From NCBI RefSeq assembly GCF_029945965.1, contig NZ_JAQSDO010000006.1, forward strand, positions 310,001 through 374,000: a stretch of 64,000 nucleotides of DNA, read 5' to 3'. The stretch's first letter is position 1. Each line of letters starts with the position of its first letter. The notes under the pieces were generated by a model. It was given only the letters and a program-made list of their open reading frames with translations, had not been told where the DNA came from and made no database searches. A program made the position numbers and the translations under genes. Source of the DNA: Thermomonas sp. (lineage in GTDB: Bacteria > Pseudomonadota > Gammaproteobacteria > Xanthomonadales > Xanthomonadaceae). Positions 9,804-20,400 of this stretch are shown here, piece by piece.

Positions 9804-10177
9804 TCACGATCCTGATGGTCGAGGATGAAATGAACCTGGCGATGATGCTGGAGGACATCCTCGATGACGCCGGCTATCGCGTGCTGAAAGCCGCGCGCCT
9901 GCCCAACGCGCTGGAAATCGTGGTGCAATCCGATTTGGATGGGAAAGGCAGGATCGATGCTGCGATCCTGGACATCAACCTGGCTGGGGTGCAGGTGTTT
10001 CCGCTGGCCGATGTGTTGCGTGAGCGCGGCGTACCGTTTGTGTTCACGTCCGGTTATGGCCGCGATGGCATCCCCGACGCATACGGTGACAGTGTCATCC
10101 TGCAGAAGCCCTACGGCGTGGAAAGCATTCTCAGCACGTTGCAGGTGATGCTTGCGGATAGGCCCGCTGCGGATTGA
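9800..10177 (+). CDS. single-domain response regulator
   Basis: A 125-residue stand-alone receiver (REC) domain without an output domain. Acidic pocket VEDE is at residues 7-10, the phosphorylatable Asp is in AAILDINL (near residue 56), the Thr/Ser switch is in FTSGYG and the conserved Lys is in LQKPYG. The start overlaps the stop of the upstream kinase (ATGA), and the protein is the obvious acceptor of phosphate from that HWE kinase. Such small receivers often relay phosphate or act by protein contact; the target cannot be read from the sequence. An upstream in-frame ATG at 9758 would overlap the kinase gene by 46 nt and adds residues unlike a REC domain. Confidence 0.92.
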   Translation: MITILMVEDEMNLAMMLEDILDDAGYRVLKAARLPNALEIVVQSDLDGKGRIDAAILDINLAGVQVFPLADVLRERGVPFVFTSGYGRDGIPDAYGDSVILQKPYGVESILSTLQVMLADRPAAD

Positions 10178-10319
10178 TCCAGGCTGGCACCGGCCTGTTG
10201 CCCCGCCACAAGCGCTTGGCCCCAGCTAGCGAGGCCAGCGCGACCATCATGATTCTCTCGCTCCTGTGTCGTGCCTTCTGGCACGACACGACACGGGCAT
10301 TGCCTTCGAGCGCGTTGCT

Positions 10320-11063
10320 TCAACGCCTCAGGTTGAAGGCGACCGGTACCAGGCCGATTGCCTGCACCGCCTGACCGTTCTTCATCGCAGGCCGGAAACT
10401 CCAGCGCTTGAGGATCTGGCTGCGCGCCGCCTCGTCCAGTTCGCGGTTGCCACTGGATCGCGACACGGTCACATCGAGAGGGCGGCCATCGATGCCGACC
10501 AGCACCTGCAGCAACACAGTGCCTTCGATCTGCCGCATCAGCGCGCCACGCGGATATTTCGGGGCGGGTGCGGACAGGTATTCCAGCTGAATTGCAGTTG
10601 GCGCGGTCGACACCGTCGTGCCCAAGTCAGTGGTTGGGCTGGTGTCTTCGGCGATCCCGGTTTCGAATGCCTGTTCGCTGCCGGTTTCGGAGATCACGGC
10701 GACACTGGTAGTGGTGTCACTATGAGGAGGCGCGACACTCTGCTGCTGGGTTTGTGGGGTAGGCGGTGTCGGGATTTTTTGCTTTTCGGCGATTTGCACG
10801 AACACCGGTTTTTCTTTCGGAAGTTCCCTGACAATCGGATTGTGGTTTGGTGCATCCACCGGGATTGCCGGCGGCGGCATCGCCAGCGGCATCAGCAGCA
10901 GGCCCATGGCGATCAGGTTGATGGCAAGGGTGCCGCTGATGGTCAGGATGCGCGTGGCATCCAGCTCGGACCTGGAGGCAGGCCGCAGCAGGGCGAAGCC
11001 GGCGGAGCGGGGCAGTGCTTGGGCGAGTGCGTGCGGGCGTGGTTGTGACGTTGAGCGGGCCAT
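10320..11063 (-). CDS. orphan TonB-like energy transducer
   Basis: Probable periplasm-spanning TonB family protein, 247 residues. It has a cytoplasmic N-terminus, one membrane helix (LAINLIAMGLLLMPLAM, about residues 45-61), a Pro/Glu/Lys-containing periplasmic linker (PPAIPVDAP, PTPPTPQ) and a C-terminal TonB domain with PKYPRGALMRQIEGTVLLQV, VDGRP-like VGIDGRPLDV, and ILKRWSFRPAM. The start is supported by AGGAGG six bases upstream of the ATG. Upstream in-frame codons are not needed. No exbB/exbD or TonB-dependent receptor gene is adjacent, so whether it energises outer-membrane transport or has another envelope role is open. Confidence 0.88.
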   Translation of the reverse strand: MARSTSQPRPHALAQALPRSAGFALLRPASRSELDATRILTISGTLAINLIAMGLLLMPLAMPPPAIPVDAPNHNPIVRELPKEKPVFVQIAEKQKIPTPPTPQTQQQSVAPPHSDTTTSVAVISETGSEQAFETGIAEDTSPTTDLGTTVSTAPTAIQLEYLSAPAPKYPRGALMRQIEGTVLLQVLVGIDGRPLDVTVSRSSGNRELDEAARSQILKRWSFRPAMKNGQAVQAIGLVPVAFNLRR

Positions 11064-11259
11064 GGTCAACCTCCTGTCAGGGTGCGGTGTTGAAGGACAC
11101 AATCCATGCAACGGCCGGGCGCAGGTAGTGGGGTTAATCGTGGTGGGGCTGGCCGGAGCGGTGCATGACTCAAACTTGTTCCAGGCGCATGGGTACGGCA
11201 AGTCATCGGCGACAGCTGGTCGATAGCAGCTGACGGATGGTGGGGCAGGTGTTCGAAAA

Positions 11260-11283
11260 AAACGCCCGCAACTGCGGGCGTTT
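11260..11283 (-). terminator. intrinsic terminator after the SIMPL gene
   Basis: Arms 11260-11270 and 11273-11283 are perfectly complementary (AAACGCCCGCA / TGCGGGCGTTT) with a two-base loop. Read on the minus strand the hairpin is followed by a run of T (complement of 11254-11260). It lies 23 nt beyond the stop of the SIMPL-domain gene, the right place for a rho-independent terminator, and separates it from the TonB-like gene. Confidence 0.85.
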
Positions 11284-11305
11284 GATCGGCATGGCGATGC
11301 GGGGT

Positions 11306-12052
11306 TCAGCGCCCCAATTCGAACACCACGTCCAGGTTCACCGACAGCGTGGTTTCGCCGGGTGCAACCGAGGTTTCCTTGCTCATCACAGCGTCCGCGG
11401 CCATCGCCCGGGCCAACGGCATTGGCCGCGGGAAGCTGGCGCCACCTTCGCTGATGCTCACGATCCTTTTCACCTTCAGGCCCAGCGCATCGGCATAGGT
11501 CTGCGCACGCGCCTGTGCCTTCTTCAATGCACCGACGCGTGCCTCGTCGTAGGCCTCGTCTGGCTTGTCGACCTCGAAACTGGGGCCGTTGACCTGGTTT
11601 GCGCCCTGGGCGACCAGGGTATCCAACACCTTGCCCAGTTTGGAAAGATCTCGCACCTTGACGTTGACCGTGTTGCTGGCCTGGTAGCCGGTGATCGTGG
11701 GCGGCGCGTTTTCGACATATTTGTATTGCGGGTTGAGGTTGATGCCGCTGGTCTGGATATCGCGCTCGGCAATACCAGCAGCGCGAATCGCAGCCATCAC
11801 CTTGTCCATTTGCACCGCGTTGGCACGCATCGCCGCGTTGGCGTCTAAGGCTTGGGTGACTACGCCGGTGGAGATGTTGGCGACATCCGGGACGCGCTTG
11901 GCATCGGCGCTGGCGGATACCGACAGCAACGTGCCGTCGGCCGGCATGGCGTATGCAGGGGAAGACTGCGGGTTGGCGGATGAGATCATGGGCACTCCGA
12001 AAGCGAGTGCAGTGGCCAGGATCATGGCCAGGTTCGAATGGCGCAGGGGCAT
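11306..12052 (-). CDS. exported SIMPL-domain (DUF541) protein
   Basis: A 248-residue secreted protein. An N-terminal signal peptide (residues 1-26, ending ISSANP) is followed by a SIMPL/DUF541 domain: LLSVSASADAKRVPDVANISTGV, the periodic Tyr/Asn strand GINLNPQYKY, and the C-terminal KAQARAQTYADALGLK block shared with E. coli YggE (partly quoted). The YggE family is linked with envelope and oxidative stress tolerance, but its biochemical role is not settled. The start at 12052 has AAGGAG seven bases upstream; a longer frame extends far upstream but has no coding character. Divergent from maf, with a 170-nt shared upstream region. Confidence 0.88.
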   Translation of the reverse strand: MPLRHSNLAMILATALAFGVPMISSANPQSSPAYAMPADGTLLSVSASADAKRVPDVANISTGVVTQALDANAAMRANAVQMDKVMAAIRAAGIAERDIQTSGINLNPQYKYVENAPPTITGYQASNTVNVKVRDLSKLGKVLDTLVAQGANQVNGPSFEVDKPDEAYDEARVGALKKAQARAQTYADALGLKVKRIVSISEGGASFPRPMPLARAMAADAVMSKETSVAPGETTLSVNLDVVFELGR

Positions 12053-12222
12053 GGGGTAACTCCTTGGGGTGTATAGCAATGCAGAGGATGCTGCATGCAA
12101 CGTCAGGGCACGATGAAGCATCGCTGCATGGGTGAGTGAATGGGTGAACGCATGGTGAGCCGGAATGGGGTTATAGGCTTGGGCCAGCAGGCTTGTGACT
12201 GGCCGCAGGTTAGACTTCCGGC

Positions 12223-12792
12223 ATGTTGCATCTTGCTTCCCGCTCGCCACGGCGCGCTGAATTGCTGGCCCGACTGGGCCTGGATTTCGGCGTGATCGAT
12301 CTAGACATTCCCGAACAGCAGGGCACTGATGAGCCTGCCGCCGAATACGTGCGCCGGGTTGCCCGTGAAAAGGCCGGCGCCGGCCTGCTGCAGGTGGTCG
12401 CGGTGCCGGGTGCAGTGGTGTTGGGTGCCGATACCGAAGTGATCCTGGACGGCGTCGTTTTCGGAAAGCCCACCAATGCCGAGGATGCCGCATCGATGTT
12501 GCGCCGTTTGTGCGGGCGCACCCATGAGGTGATCACCGCTGTCTCGGTGGTTTCGGCAGCGCGCGAGGCGCAGGCGGTATCGGTCTCGCAAGTCACTTTC
12601 GGCGCAATGTCCGATGTTGACATCGACAGCTACCTTGCATCTGATGAGTGGCAGGGCAAGGCCGGCGGGTATGCGATCCAGGGCCGCGCGCAGGCGCATA
12701 TTTCGCACCTGTCGGGAAGCTATTCCGGAGTCATGGGCCTGCCGTTGTTCGAAACGGCAGCGTTGCTGCGCCAGTTCGGATTGCTCGCGTGA
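12223..12792 (+). CDS. Maf-family nucleoside triphosphate pyrophosphatase
   Basis: House-cleaning pyrophosphatase expected to hydrolyse dTTP, UTP or modified pyrimidine nucleotides. The opening LHLASRSPRRAELL, the catalytic acidic motif VVLGADTEV, FGKP and the C-terminal EWQGKAGGYAIQG with GSYSGVMGLPL are all classic Maf motifs. The closest named type is YhdE (dTTP/UTP) rather than YceF (7-methyl-GTP), judged from the neighbourhood: yhdE is next to rng in E. coli too. Length 189 residues is standard. The stop lies 10 nt before the rng start. Confidence 0.93.
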   Translation: MLHLASRSPRRAELLARLGLDFGVIDLDIPEQQGTDEPAAEYVRRVAREKAGAGLLQVVAVPGAVVLGADTEVILDGVVFGKPTNAEDAASMLRRLCGRTHEVITAVSVVSAAREAQAVSVSQVTFGAMSDVDIDSYLASDEWQGKAGGYAIQGRAQAHISHLSGSYSGVMGLPLFETAALLRQFGLLA

Positions 12793-12802
12793 GCGCATCG
12801 TC

Positions 12803-14311
12803 ATGAGTGAAGAGTTACTGGTCAACGTGACCCCGCGCGAAACCCGCGTGGCAGTGGTCGAGAACGGCATGTTGCAGGAACTGCACATCGAGCGCGGCAG
12901 CCAGCGCGGCGTGGTCGGCAACATCTACAAGGGCAAGGTGCAGCGGGTGATGCCCGGGATGCAGGCGGCCTTCGTCGACATCGGCCTGGAGCGTGGCGCG
13001 TTCCTGCACGCCAACGACATTTTTCGCAGCACGCAGCTTGATGCCGGTGAAAGCGACGATGCGCCGGGTGCGATGCCGTTGCAGGTACAAGTGCCGATCA
13101 CTGAATTGCTGCGTGATGGTGCCGAGATCGTGGTGCAGGTAGTCAAGGATCCGATCAGCAGCAAGGGCGCGCGGCTGACCACGCAGATCAGCATCCCCTC
13201 GCGCTACCTGGTGCTGTTACCGCGCTCGCGGGTGGTCGGGATTTCGGCGCGGATCGAGGATGAGGAAGAGCGTGCCCGCCTGAAGGCGCTGGTAGCCAAA
13301 CTGGCGCCGGATGGTGCCGTACCCGGTGTCTTGAAATACGGCTACATCGTGCGCACCAATGCCGAGGGCCAGTCCGAGGAAGCGCTGGCCGAGGACATCG
13401 CCTATCTCGGGCGCGCATGGGAGCTGGTCGAGAAATCCTCGGCGAGCGCAATGGTCGGCAGTTGCGTGTACGAAGACCTCAGCTTGCCACTGCGCGCGGT
13501 GCGCGACCTGATCCGCCGCGACGTGGACAAGGTCAAGGTCGACTCGCGCGAGACCTGCGAGCGCCTGCGCGAGTTCGCCGCGCAATACATGCCGGCGCTG
13601 GCCGAGAAGATCGAGCACTACACCGGCGCGCGCCCGGTATTCGACCTGTACGGGGTCGAGGATGAAATCCAGCGTGCGCTGAACAAGGAAGTCCCGCTGA
13701 AATCCGGTGGCACCCTGGTGATCGACCAGACCGAGGCGATGACCACGGTCGATGTCAACACGGGTTCATTCCTGGGCCAGCGCAACCTTGAGGAAACCGT
13801 CTACCGCACGAATCTAGAAGCCGCGCAGTCGGTGGCGCGCCAGCTGCGTCTGCGCAACCTGGGCGGGATCATCATTATTGATTTTATCGACATGATCGAT
13901 GCCGAACATCGCCGACAGGTGCTGCGCACGCTGGAAAAATCGCTGGCCAAGGATCACGCCAAGACCACGGTGTACGACTTCTCGCCGCTCGGCCTGGTGG
14001 AGATGACCCGCAAGCGCACGGTGGAGTCGCTGGAGCGCCAGCTCAGCGAGACCTGCCATGAATGCAGCGGGCGCGGCACGGTCAAGACCGCGGAAACCGT
14101 AACCTATGAAATCTTCCGCGAAATCGTGCGTGCGGTGCGCCAGTTCGATGCACCGCGGCTGCTGGTGATCGCATCGCCGAAACTCGTCACGCGGATCACC
14201 GAGGAAGAGTCCAGCGCGGTAGCCGAACTGGAGGAATTCCTGGGCAAGTCGATCCGCTTCCAGGCGGATACGCAATACATGCAGGAGCAGTTCGATGTCG
14301 TGCTGCTGTGA
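12803..14311 (+). CDS. rng: ribonuclease G
   Basis: Endoribonuclease of the RNase E/G family that matures the 5' end of 16S rRNA and starts decay of some mRNAs. The protein is 502 residues. It opens with SEELLVNVTPRETRVAVVENG (partly quoted), then an S1-like segment (GNIYKGKVQRVMPGMQAAFVDIG). The catalytic metal site is in TVDVNTGSF and IIDFIDM, and the zinc-link Cys pair is in CHECSGRGTVKT. There is no RNase E-like C-terminal scaffold, which supports RNase G. The start at 12803 is chosen because it gives the family N-terminus; a longer frame from 12614 overlaps maf. Confidence 0.96.
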   Translation: MSEELLVNVTPRETRVAVVENGMLQELHIERGSQRGVVGNIYKGKVQRVMPGMQAAFVDIGLERGAFLHANDIFRSTQLDAGESDDAPGAMPLQVQVPITELLRDGAEIVVQVVKDPISSKGARLTTQISIPSRYLVLLPRSRVVGISARIEDEEERARLKALVAKLAPDGAVPGVLKYGYIVRTNAEGQSEEALAEDIAYLGRAWELVEKSSASAMVGSCVYEDLSLPLRAVRDLIRRDVDKVKVDSRETCERLREFAAQYMPALAEKIEHYTGARPVFDLYGVEDEIQRALNKEVPLKSGGTLVIDQTEAMTTVDVNTGSFLGQRNLEETVYRTNLEAAQSVARQLRLRNLGGIIIIDFIDMIDAEHRRQVLRTLEKSLAKDHAKTTVYDFSPLGLVEMTRKRTVESLERQLSETCHECSGRGTVKTAETVTYEIFREIVRAVRQFDAPRLLVIASPKLVTRITEEESSAVAELEEFLGKSIRFQADTQYMQEQFDVVLL

Positions 14312-14377
14312 TCCATACGCGCTACTGCGCGGACGTGATCGCGCGCTGACGCTCACGCGCTACGCGCACAGGTTTTC

Positions 14378-17300
14378 GTGACCGGCACACCAATTCGGCG
14401 GCGACTGCGCATGCTTCGTCGCAGCATCGGTTATGGCGCTGCACTGCTGCTGGTGCTGCTTGCGCTGGTGATTGGGGTGGCAAGCCAGGTGCTGCCACTG
14501 GCTGAACGTCATCCAGAAAAAATTGCCGAATGGCTGAGCGCGCGTGCTCATGCTCCGGTCGCGTTTGATGCGGTCGAGACGCAGTGGACCCGGCGTGGCC
14601 CGTTGTTGCGCCTGGACAACCTGCGTGTAGGCCAAGGCAAGGAAGTGCTGCGCATCGGCGATGCGGAAATCCTGGTGGCTCAATATACCGGCCTGTTGCC
14701 GGGGCGTTCGCTCACCGAACTGCGCGTGCGCGGACTGGACCTGATCTTGCAACGCGACGCGGCCGGTCGCTGGCAGGTGCGCGGATTGCCAGGGCAACAG
14801 GACAGTGGCGGTGATCCTTTCGCCACCCTGGAACGACTGGGCGAACTGCAGGTCTCGCATGCGCGATTGCGTGTGCTGGCGCCGGAACTGGGCGTGGACA
14901 TGCGTTTGCCGAGGATCGACCTGCGCATGCGCGTGGATGGTCCGCGCATCCGTGGTGGTGCCAAGGCCTGGCTGCGCCTGGACGGCACGCCGTTCAGCGC
15001 CGCGGTGGACTTCGATCGGATCAATGGCGATGGCGACGTGTATGCAGGCACGAGTGCCGCCGACTTGGCTGAACTTGCCGATGACTTGCACATCGCGGGC
15101 ATCTCCGCGGTGTCCGGGCGTGGCCGCGTGCAGGCATGGGCCGGACTGAGTGGGCATCGGGTGGTCAGCGTGCATGCCGATGCCGCATTGAAGCAGGTCG
15201 CATTGCGCGGGGCTGTGGCGAATGCCGGGGAGCCGCCGCCCACGCAGGTGCTGGGTGCACTCGAGATTGATGCGCGCTGGGCTGGCAGCATTGCCCAGTG
15301 GCGCGCAGACGCATCGGCGTTGCGCATCGGCGAAGGCAAGGCCGTGCAGGTGCTCGACGGAATCTCAGTGGCTGGTGGCCAGCGTTACGGCCTGCGCGCA
15401 AGCAGGGTCGATGCGGGGCCGTTGCTGGCGTTGGCAGCCTTGAGTGATCGCCTGCCGTCGGGACTGCGCCACTGGTTGCTGGCATCAAAGGCCGGCGTGT
15501 CGTTGGAAAGCGTCACGGTCAGCGGCGTGCGTGGTGGTGGGTTGCATGTGGATGCGCGTCTGCGTGGCCTGCATTTCGCAGCGGTCGGCACCACGCCCGG
15601 CATGGCTGGCATCGATGCCAGCCTGCAGGGCGATGCCCATGCCTTGCAGCTGCAATTCGATCCCCGGGCCCAGGTGGTCTTCGATTGGCCCGCCGGTTTT
15701 GGCGTGCCGCACCCCATGACCCTGGATGGCGACGTGGTGGCATGGCGCGAGGGCGATGCCTGGAACGTGCAGACGCCCGGGCTGGCGATCGACGGCAAGC
15801 AGTTCAGCGTGAACGCACGCGGCGGCATGGGCTTCCCGAACGACGGCACGCGGCCGCGGATCGACCTGGCGGTGGACATCGGTGATGTGCAACTGCAGGT
15901 GGCGCGCGGGTTCTGGGTGCACCACCTGATGGCGAAGTCGACCGTGGACTGGTTGAATGCGGCGTTGCAGGGGGGAACCTTGCGCGACACCCATGCGGTG
16001 TTGGCCGGCGACCTGGACGACTGGCCGTTCAATAGCGAAGACGGACACGCCGGCGCGGGCAAGTTCCGTGTCGATGCGCGGATCGTCGATGGCCAGTTGA
16101 AGTTCCATCCGGATTGGCCCGCCGCCGAACATGTCGACGCGGACATCCGGTTCGAGGCCGATGGGTTCACCCTCGACGGGCGCGGGAGCCTCGATGGGGT
16201 GAAGATCGAATCGCTCAGCGCCGGTATCCAGCGTTTCAGTCGCGCGGAATTGCGCGTGGATGCGAAGGCGGCAGGCGATGCCGGGCAGTTCCTTTCGATG
16301 CTGCGTGCCAGCCCGCTGCACAAGGATCATGGCGAGGTGATGGACAACCTGCAGGTGACGGGTCCTGCGCGTGCCGATTTCCACTTGCTGCTGCCATTCC
16401 ACGAGGAAGATGCCGCCGCGCAGCAGATGCAGGGCAACGTGATCCTGGCGGACGTAAGCATGCGCGAGAAGCGCTGGAAGCTTGCCTTCGACAAGGTGAA
16501 CGGGCAGGCGCAATACGACCGCGGTGGCTTCATCGCCGACAAGCTGCAGGTGCTGCATGACGGTGCCGCGGGCGTGCTTTCGCTGCGTTCCGGCCCGCAT
16601 GTGCAAGATCCGAAGCAGGCATTCGAGGCCGAGCTGCAGGCCAGCGTCGACATCGATCACCTGCTCGACAAGGCTGGCAACCTGGCCTGGTTGAAGCCCT
16701 ATGTGGATGGGCGCTCGCCATGGACAGTGGCGCTGGCTATTCCGCGCGGCGAAGGCCAGTCGGCGCCAACCAGGCTGCAATTGCGCTCGAACCTGGTCGG
16801 CACCGCGATCAATCTGCCCGAACCGGTCCGCAAGCCGGCTGCGGAGCCGCTGCTAGCCACGATCGACATGGCATTGCCATTGGAGCGTGGCGAGGTGAAC
16901 GTGGCGCTCGGCAACCTGCTGTCGCTGCGCAGTCGCAGCGATGCCAAGCAGACCGGCATCCGTATTCAGTTCGGCGGTATTGCGGAAGCACCGCCGGCAC
17001 AGGGTTTGGTCGTGGGTGGGCGTGCCGATCGCGTGGATGCGCTGGACTGGATCGGCGTGTTCGCAGGCGGTGGTTCGGGTGGATCGTTGCCGTTCAGGCG
17101 CATCGATGTGAATGCGAACCAGCTGCGGCTGCTTGGCGCTGATTTCGCCGATACCCGCCTGTTGATGGTGCCGGCGCCCACCGGCACGGCGGTGCAGGTG
17201 CAGGGCGCCGGCATTGCCGGTTCGCTACTGGTGCCACAGCAGGAGGGGGCGCTGGTGGCGGGTCGTTTCGACCGCCTGTACTGGCGCAAGCCGCCGAAGC

Positions 17301-18271
17301 CACCTGCGACCGGCGCGCGAGTTACAACGGTGGCGGCTGGCAGCACTGCGCTTTCATTCGATCCCGCCAAGATCCCGCCATTGTTGTTCGACGTGACTGA
17401 CTTCCGGATCGGCGACGCTGCATTGGGCAATGCACGCTTCCGCAGCATGCCGGTCGCGTCCGGCATGCACATGGGTGAGTTCAGCGCGCGCAGTCCGAAA
17501 CAGCGGATAAGTGCAAGCGGAAGCTGGACCGGGCGCAACGATGCAGCGCGCACCCAACTGAAGCTGGATGTAGACAGCGACGACATCGGCGACTTGCTGG
17601 CGGGATTTGGCCTGGCTGGACAGGTTGATGGAGGCAAGGGCAAGCTCGGCGCGCAGGCCAACTGGCGCGGTGGCCCGGAGGCATTCGATCCGAAGTTTAT
17701 GCAGGCGAGCATCTCGCTGGATGTGCGTGACGGCCGGTTGCTGGAACTGGAACCGGGTGCTGGCCGCGTGCTGGGCCTGCTTGGTATAGCCCAACTGCCG
17801 CGTCGACTGACGCTCGATTTCCGCGATTTCTTCGAAAAGGGCTTTGCCTTCGACCACATCACCGGCGACGTGCGCCTGGCCCAGGGCAGCGCTCGCACCG
17901 ACAACCTGACGATCAAAGGGCCAGCCGCCAACATCCACGTGTACGGTAGCGCCGACTTGCGCACGCAGCGCTTCGACCAGACGGTGGACGTGTTTCCGAA
18001 GTCCGGCGGTCTGCTGACCGCAGTCGGTGCGCTTGCCGGCGGGCCGGTCGGTGCCGCGGTGGGTGCGGTGGCCAATGCGGTGCTGAGCAAGCCGCTGCAG
18101 GGCCTGGGCGCGAAGACGTATCGGGTGACCGGGCCGTGGGCATCGCCGACGGTTGAGGTGACCGCGCGAGGCGCCACGCCAAAACCAGCGCCGGCGCCAG
18201 CCAAATCAGCACCAGCAGCACCAGCCAAGCCGGCGCCAGCAGGACCTGTAGCCGTCGACCCGACGGGTTGA
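14378..18271 (+). CDS. yhdP: YhdP family AsmA-like envelope protein
   Basis: Very large (1297 residues) inner-membrane-anchored protein of the AsmA-like clan. A single transmembrane helix (about residues 19-40, rich in Leu/Val/Ala) follows a basic N-terminus, so most of the chain is periplasmic. The long middle part has the repetitive beta-strand pattern (alternating hydrophobics, many Gly/Asp turns) expected of bridge-like lipid transfer proteins. The C-terminus is an Ala/Pro/Lys-rich tail (from about residue 1268). In E. coli YhdP works with TamB and YdbH in phospholipid transport to the outer membrane. The start codon is GTG (14378). The order rng-yhdP-tldD matches E. coli. Confidence 0.9.
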   Translation: MTGTPIRRRLRMLRRSIGYGAALLLVLLALVIGVASQVLPLAERHPEKIAEWLSARAHAPVAFDAVETQWTRRGPLLRLDNLRVGQGKEVLRIGDAEILVAQYTGLLPGRSLTELRVRGLDLILQRDAAGRWQVRGLPGQQDSGGDPFATLERLGELQVSHARLRVLAPELGVDMRLPRIDLRMRVDGPRIRGGAKAWLRLDGTPFSAAVDFDRINGDGDVYAGTSAADLAELADDLHIAGISAVSGRGRVQAWAGLSGHRVVSVHADAALKQVALRGAVANAGEPPPTQVLGALEIDARWAGSIAQWRADASALRIGEGKAVQVLDGISVAGGQRYGLRASRVDAGPLLALAALSDRLPSGLRHWLLASKAGVSLESVTVSGVRGGGLHVDARLRGLHFAAVGTTPGMAGIDASLQGDAHALQLQFDPRAQVVFDWPAGFGVPHPMTLDGDVVAWREGDAWNVQTPGLAIDGKQFSVNARGGMGFPNDGTRPRIDLAVDIGDVQLQVARGFWVHHLMAKSTVDWLNAALQGGTLRDTHAVLAGDLDDWPFNSEDGHAGAGKFRVDARIVDGQLKFHPDWPAAEHVDADIRFEADGFTLDGRGSLDGVKIESLSAGIQRFSRAELRVDAKAAGDAGQFLSMLRASPLHKDHGEVMDNLQVTGPARADFHLLLPFHEEDAAAQQMQGNVILADVSMREKRWKLAFDKVNGQAQYDRGGFIADKLQVLHDGAAGVLSLRSGPHVQDPKQAFEAELQASVDIDHLLDKAGNLAWLKPYVDGRSPWTVALAIPRGEGQSAPTRLQLRSNLVGTAINLPEPVRKPAAEPLLATIDMALPLERGEVNVALGNLLSLRSRSDAKQTGIRIQFGGIAEAPPAQGLVVGGRADRVDALDWIGVFAGGGSGGSLPFRRIDVNANQLRLLGADFADTRLLMVPAPTGTAVQVQGAGIAGSLLVPQQEGALVAGRFDRLYWRKPPKPPATGARVTTVAAGSTALSFDPAKIPPLLFDVTDFRIGDAALGNARFRSMPVASGMHMGEFSARSPKQRISASGSWTGRNDAARTQLKLDVDSDDIGDLLAGFGLAGQVDGGKGKLGAQANWRGGPEAFDPKFMQASISLDVRDGRLLELEPGAGRVLGLLGIAQLPRRLTLDFRDFFEKGFAFDHITGDVRLAQGSARTDNLTIKGPAANIHVYGSADLRTQRFDQTVDVFPKSGGLLTAVGALAGGPVGAAVGAVANAVLSKPLQGLGAKTYRVTGPWASPTVEVTARGATPKPAPAPAKSAPAAPAKPAPAGPVAVDPTG

Positions 18272-18323
18272 TCGCTGCGGCATCGGCACCATCTCTTCCC
18301 CTGACTCAACGGCCATCGACACC

Positions 18324-19763
18324 ATGACCCAACTCGCCATTGCCCAATCGCGCCTGCTGGCGCCCACCGGGCTCGACCTGGATGCGCTGCAACGCGCGTT
18401 CGGCAGCCTGCTCGGACCGGGTATCGATTTCGGCGACCTGTATTTCCAGCATGCCCGGCGCGAGGGCTGGAGCATGGAAGACGGCATCGTCAAGGACGGC
18501 ACCCATTCGATCGAGCAGGGCGTGGGCGTACGCGCGATCAGCGGCGAAAAAACCGGCTTTGCCTATTCCGATGACCTCGATGCAAATGCGCTGATCGCTG
18601 CGGCCCACTCGGCGAAGGCGATTGCCCGCGACGGCAAGGCGCATGCGCCGCATGCGCTGGTGGCCAATGATGCACGCGTGTTGTATCCGGCGCTTGATCC
18701 GATCGATGCGATGGGCAACGAGGCCAAGGTCGCTGCCCTGCGCCGCGTGGACGGATTGCTGCGTTCGCTGGATCCACGTGTGCAGCAGGTGATGGTGGGC
18801 CTGACCGGCGGCGTGGATACAGTGTTGGTGGCGCGTAGCGATGGCGTGCTGGCGGCGGATGTGCGGCCGCTGGTGCGGATGAACGTACAGGTGATCGTGG
18901 AGCAGGGTGGTCGCCGCGAATCCGGTTATGCCGGCTTCGGCGGGCGTTATTCGTATGAAGAATTGCTGGCCGATGGCAAACCGGAAAAATTCGCGCGCGA
19001 GGCGCTGCGCCAGGCGTTGGTGAACCTGGATGCCATCGATGCACCTGCGGGCGTGATGCCGGTGGTGCTTGGCAATGGCTGGCCGGGCGTGCTGCTGCAC
19101 GAAGCGGTGGGACACGGCTTGGAAGGCGACTTCAACCGCAAGGGCACATCGACCTTCGCCGGACGAATGGGCCAACAGGTCGCATCCAAGGGCGTGACCA
19201 TTGTCGATGACGGCACCCTGGAAGGCCGTCGCGGCTCGCTCAACATCGATGATGAGGGCGAGGCCACGCGCTGCACCACGCTGATCGAGGACGGCATCCT
19301 GGTCGGCTACATGCAGGACAGCCTCAACGCGCGGCTGATGGGCATGGCGCCGACCGGCAATGGTCGCCGCGAATCGTTCGCGCACCTGGTGATGCCGCGC
19401 ATGACCAATACCTACATGCGCGCCGGCAGCCACGACCCCGAGGAAATGATCCGTTCGGTCAAGCGCGGGCTGTACGCGGTGAATTTCGGTGGTGGCCAGG
19501 TCGACATCACCAGCGGTAAATATGTGTTTTCGGCCACCGAGGCCTACCTGATCGAAGACGGCAAGATCACCGCGCCGGTCAAGGGCGCGACCTTGATCGG
19601 CAACGGTCCGGAAACCATGCAGAAGGTCGTGATGATCGGCCATGACCTGGCGCTGGACGACGGCGTCGGGGTTTGCGGCAAGGACGGGCAGTCGGTGCCG
19701 GTCGGCGTGGGTCAGCCATCGCTGCTGATTTCAGAGATGACCGTCGGTGGCACGGCGGCGTGA
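18324..19763 (+). CDS. tldD: metalloprotease TldD
   Basis: Larger subunit of the TldD/PmbA (TldD/TldE) zinc protease, which degrades unfolded peptides and matures some peptide natural products such as microcin B17 and PQQ-related peptides. The metal site [11 protein letters not shown] (HExxxH) is intact, near residue 258. C-terminal [19 protein letters not shown] and LISEMTVGG are family landmarks. Length 479 residues is normal. Its partner pmbA is about 640 nt downstream on the same strand, separated by darP on the opposite strand. Confidence 0.95.
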   Translation: MTQLAIAQSRLLAPTGLDLDALQRAFGSLLGPGIDFGDLYFQHARREGWSMEDGIVKDGTHSIEQGVGVRAISGEKTGFAYSDDLDANALIAAAHSAKAIARDGKAHAPHALVANDARVLYPALDPIDAMGNEAKVAALRRVDGLLRSLDPRVQQVMVGLTGGVDTVLVARSDGVLAADVRPLVRMNVQVIVEQGGRRESGYAGFGGRYSYEELLADGKPEKFAREALRQALVNLDAIDAPAGVMPVVLGNGWPGVLLHEAVGHGLEGDFNRKGTSTFAGRMGQQVASKGVTIVDDGTLEGRRGSLNIDDEGEATRCTTLIEDGILVGYMQDSLNARLMGMAPTGNGRRESFAHLVMPRMTNTYMRAGSHDPEEMIRSVKRGLYAVNFGGGQVDITSGKYVFSATEAYLIEDGKITAPVKGATLIGNGPETMQKVVMIGHDLALDDGVGVCGKDGQSVPVGVGQPSLLISEMTVGGTAA

Positions 19764-19777
19764 GAAAGCAGTTTCCC

Positions 19778-19836
19778 GTAGGTGCGGGGCTTGCCCCGCA
19801 CGTGTCGGGTGCATGTGGGGCAAGCCCCGCATCTAC
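19778..19836. repeat. dispersed inverted repeat GTAGGTGCGGGGCTTGCCCC
   Basis: Arms 19778-19800 and 19814-19836 are complementary at 21 of 23 positions, and each contains the self-palindromic core GCGGGGCTTGCCCCGC. It sits between the convergent genes tldD and darP and ends one base before the darP stop. Repeats of this GTAGG...CTAC type are common in xanthomonads and pseudomonads. Its position suggests it serves as a bidirectional terminator. Confidence 0.85.
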
Positions 19837-19837
19837 A

Positions 19838-20383
19838 TCATTCGTGGGATGTAACGTCGCCCGCCTGTGCCAGCAACTCACGCAGCTCTCGGAACAGCTC
19901 GCGGAACGCATGCGGCGGTTTGTTGCGCCGGCGCTCGTCCAGCGTATTGCGGACCAATTGCCGCAGGTGCTGGCGGTCGGCGTTGGGTTGTTCGGCAAGC
20001 AGCGCCGTCATCGCATTGTCGCCGTCGTGCCCGAGCAGTTCGTCGCGCAAAACCTCCACGCGTTGCAACAACGCGGTCTCGCGTCGCCCGGCATCGCCGT
20101 CCTTGCTCATGGCGTCGCGGATCGCATCAAGCGCCTCCTGGTCTTGCCGGCGCATGTGCTTGGCCAGGAACGCCAGCTGGCGTTTGCGCGCGCCGTGCGA
20201 GGTCATGCGCTGGGTGTCGCGGATGTGCGGCAGCACCTCCTCCGGGATCGGCAGCCGCGCCAGTTGGGCCTCGCTCAGTGCCACCAAGGCCTCGCCCAAC
20301 GCCAATGTGTCCAGCGCCTCGCGCCGGTTGGCGCTGCGGCTGGGGGCCAGGAATTCACCGGTTTCGTCGTCACGTCCACGCAT
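19838..20383 (-). CDS. darP: ribosome-associated protein DarP (YjgA)
   Basis: Small helical factor that associates with 50S precursors and promotes late steps of large-subunit assembly. Conserved blocks are [49 protein letters not shown] (partly quoted) and [35 protein letters not shown] (partly quoted). The start at 20383 ([11 protein letters not shown]) matches the family N-terminus; an ATG six codons upstream (20401) is possible and would share its first base with pmbA's start. It is divergent from pmbA, as in E. coli. Confidence 0.9.
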   Translation of the reverse strand: MRGRDDETGEFLAPSRSANRREALDTLALGEALVALSEAQLARLPIPEEVLPHIRDTQRMTSHGARKRQLAFLAKHMRRQDQEALDAIRDAMSKDGDAGRRETALLQRVEVLRDELLGHDGDNAMTALLAEQPNADRQHLRQLVRNTLDERRRNKPPHAFRELFRELRELLAQAGDVTSHE

Positions 20384-20400
20384 CGCAATAGGGTAACGCA

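Noticed and set aside
16966-18309. 447-codon minus-strand frame
   Set aside because: Lies entirely opposite yhdP, which has correct strand, start and family features.
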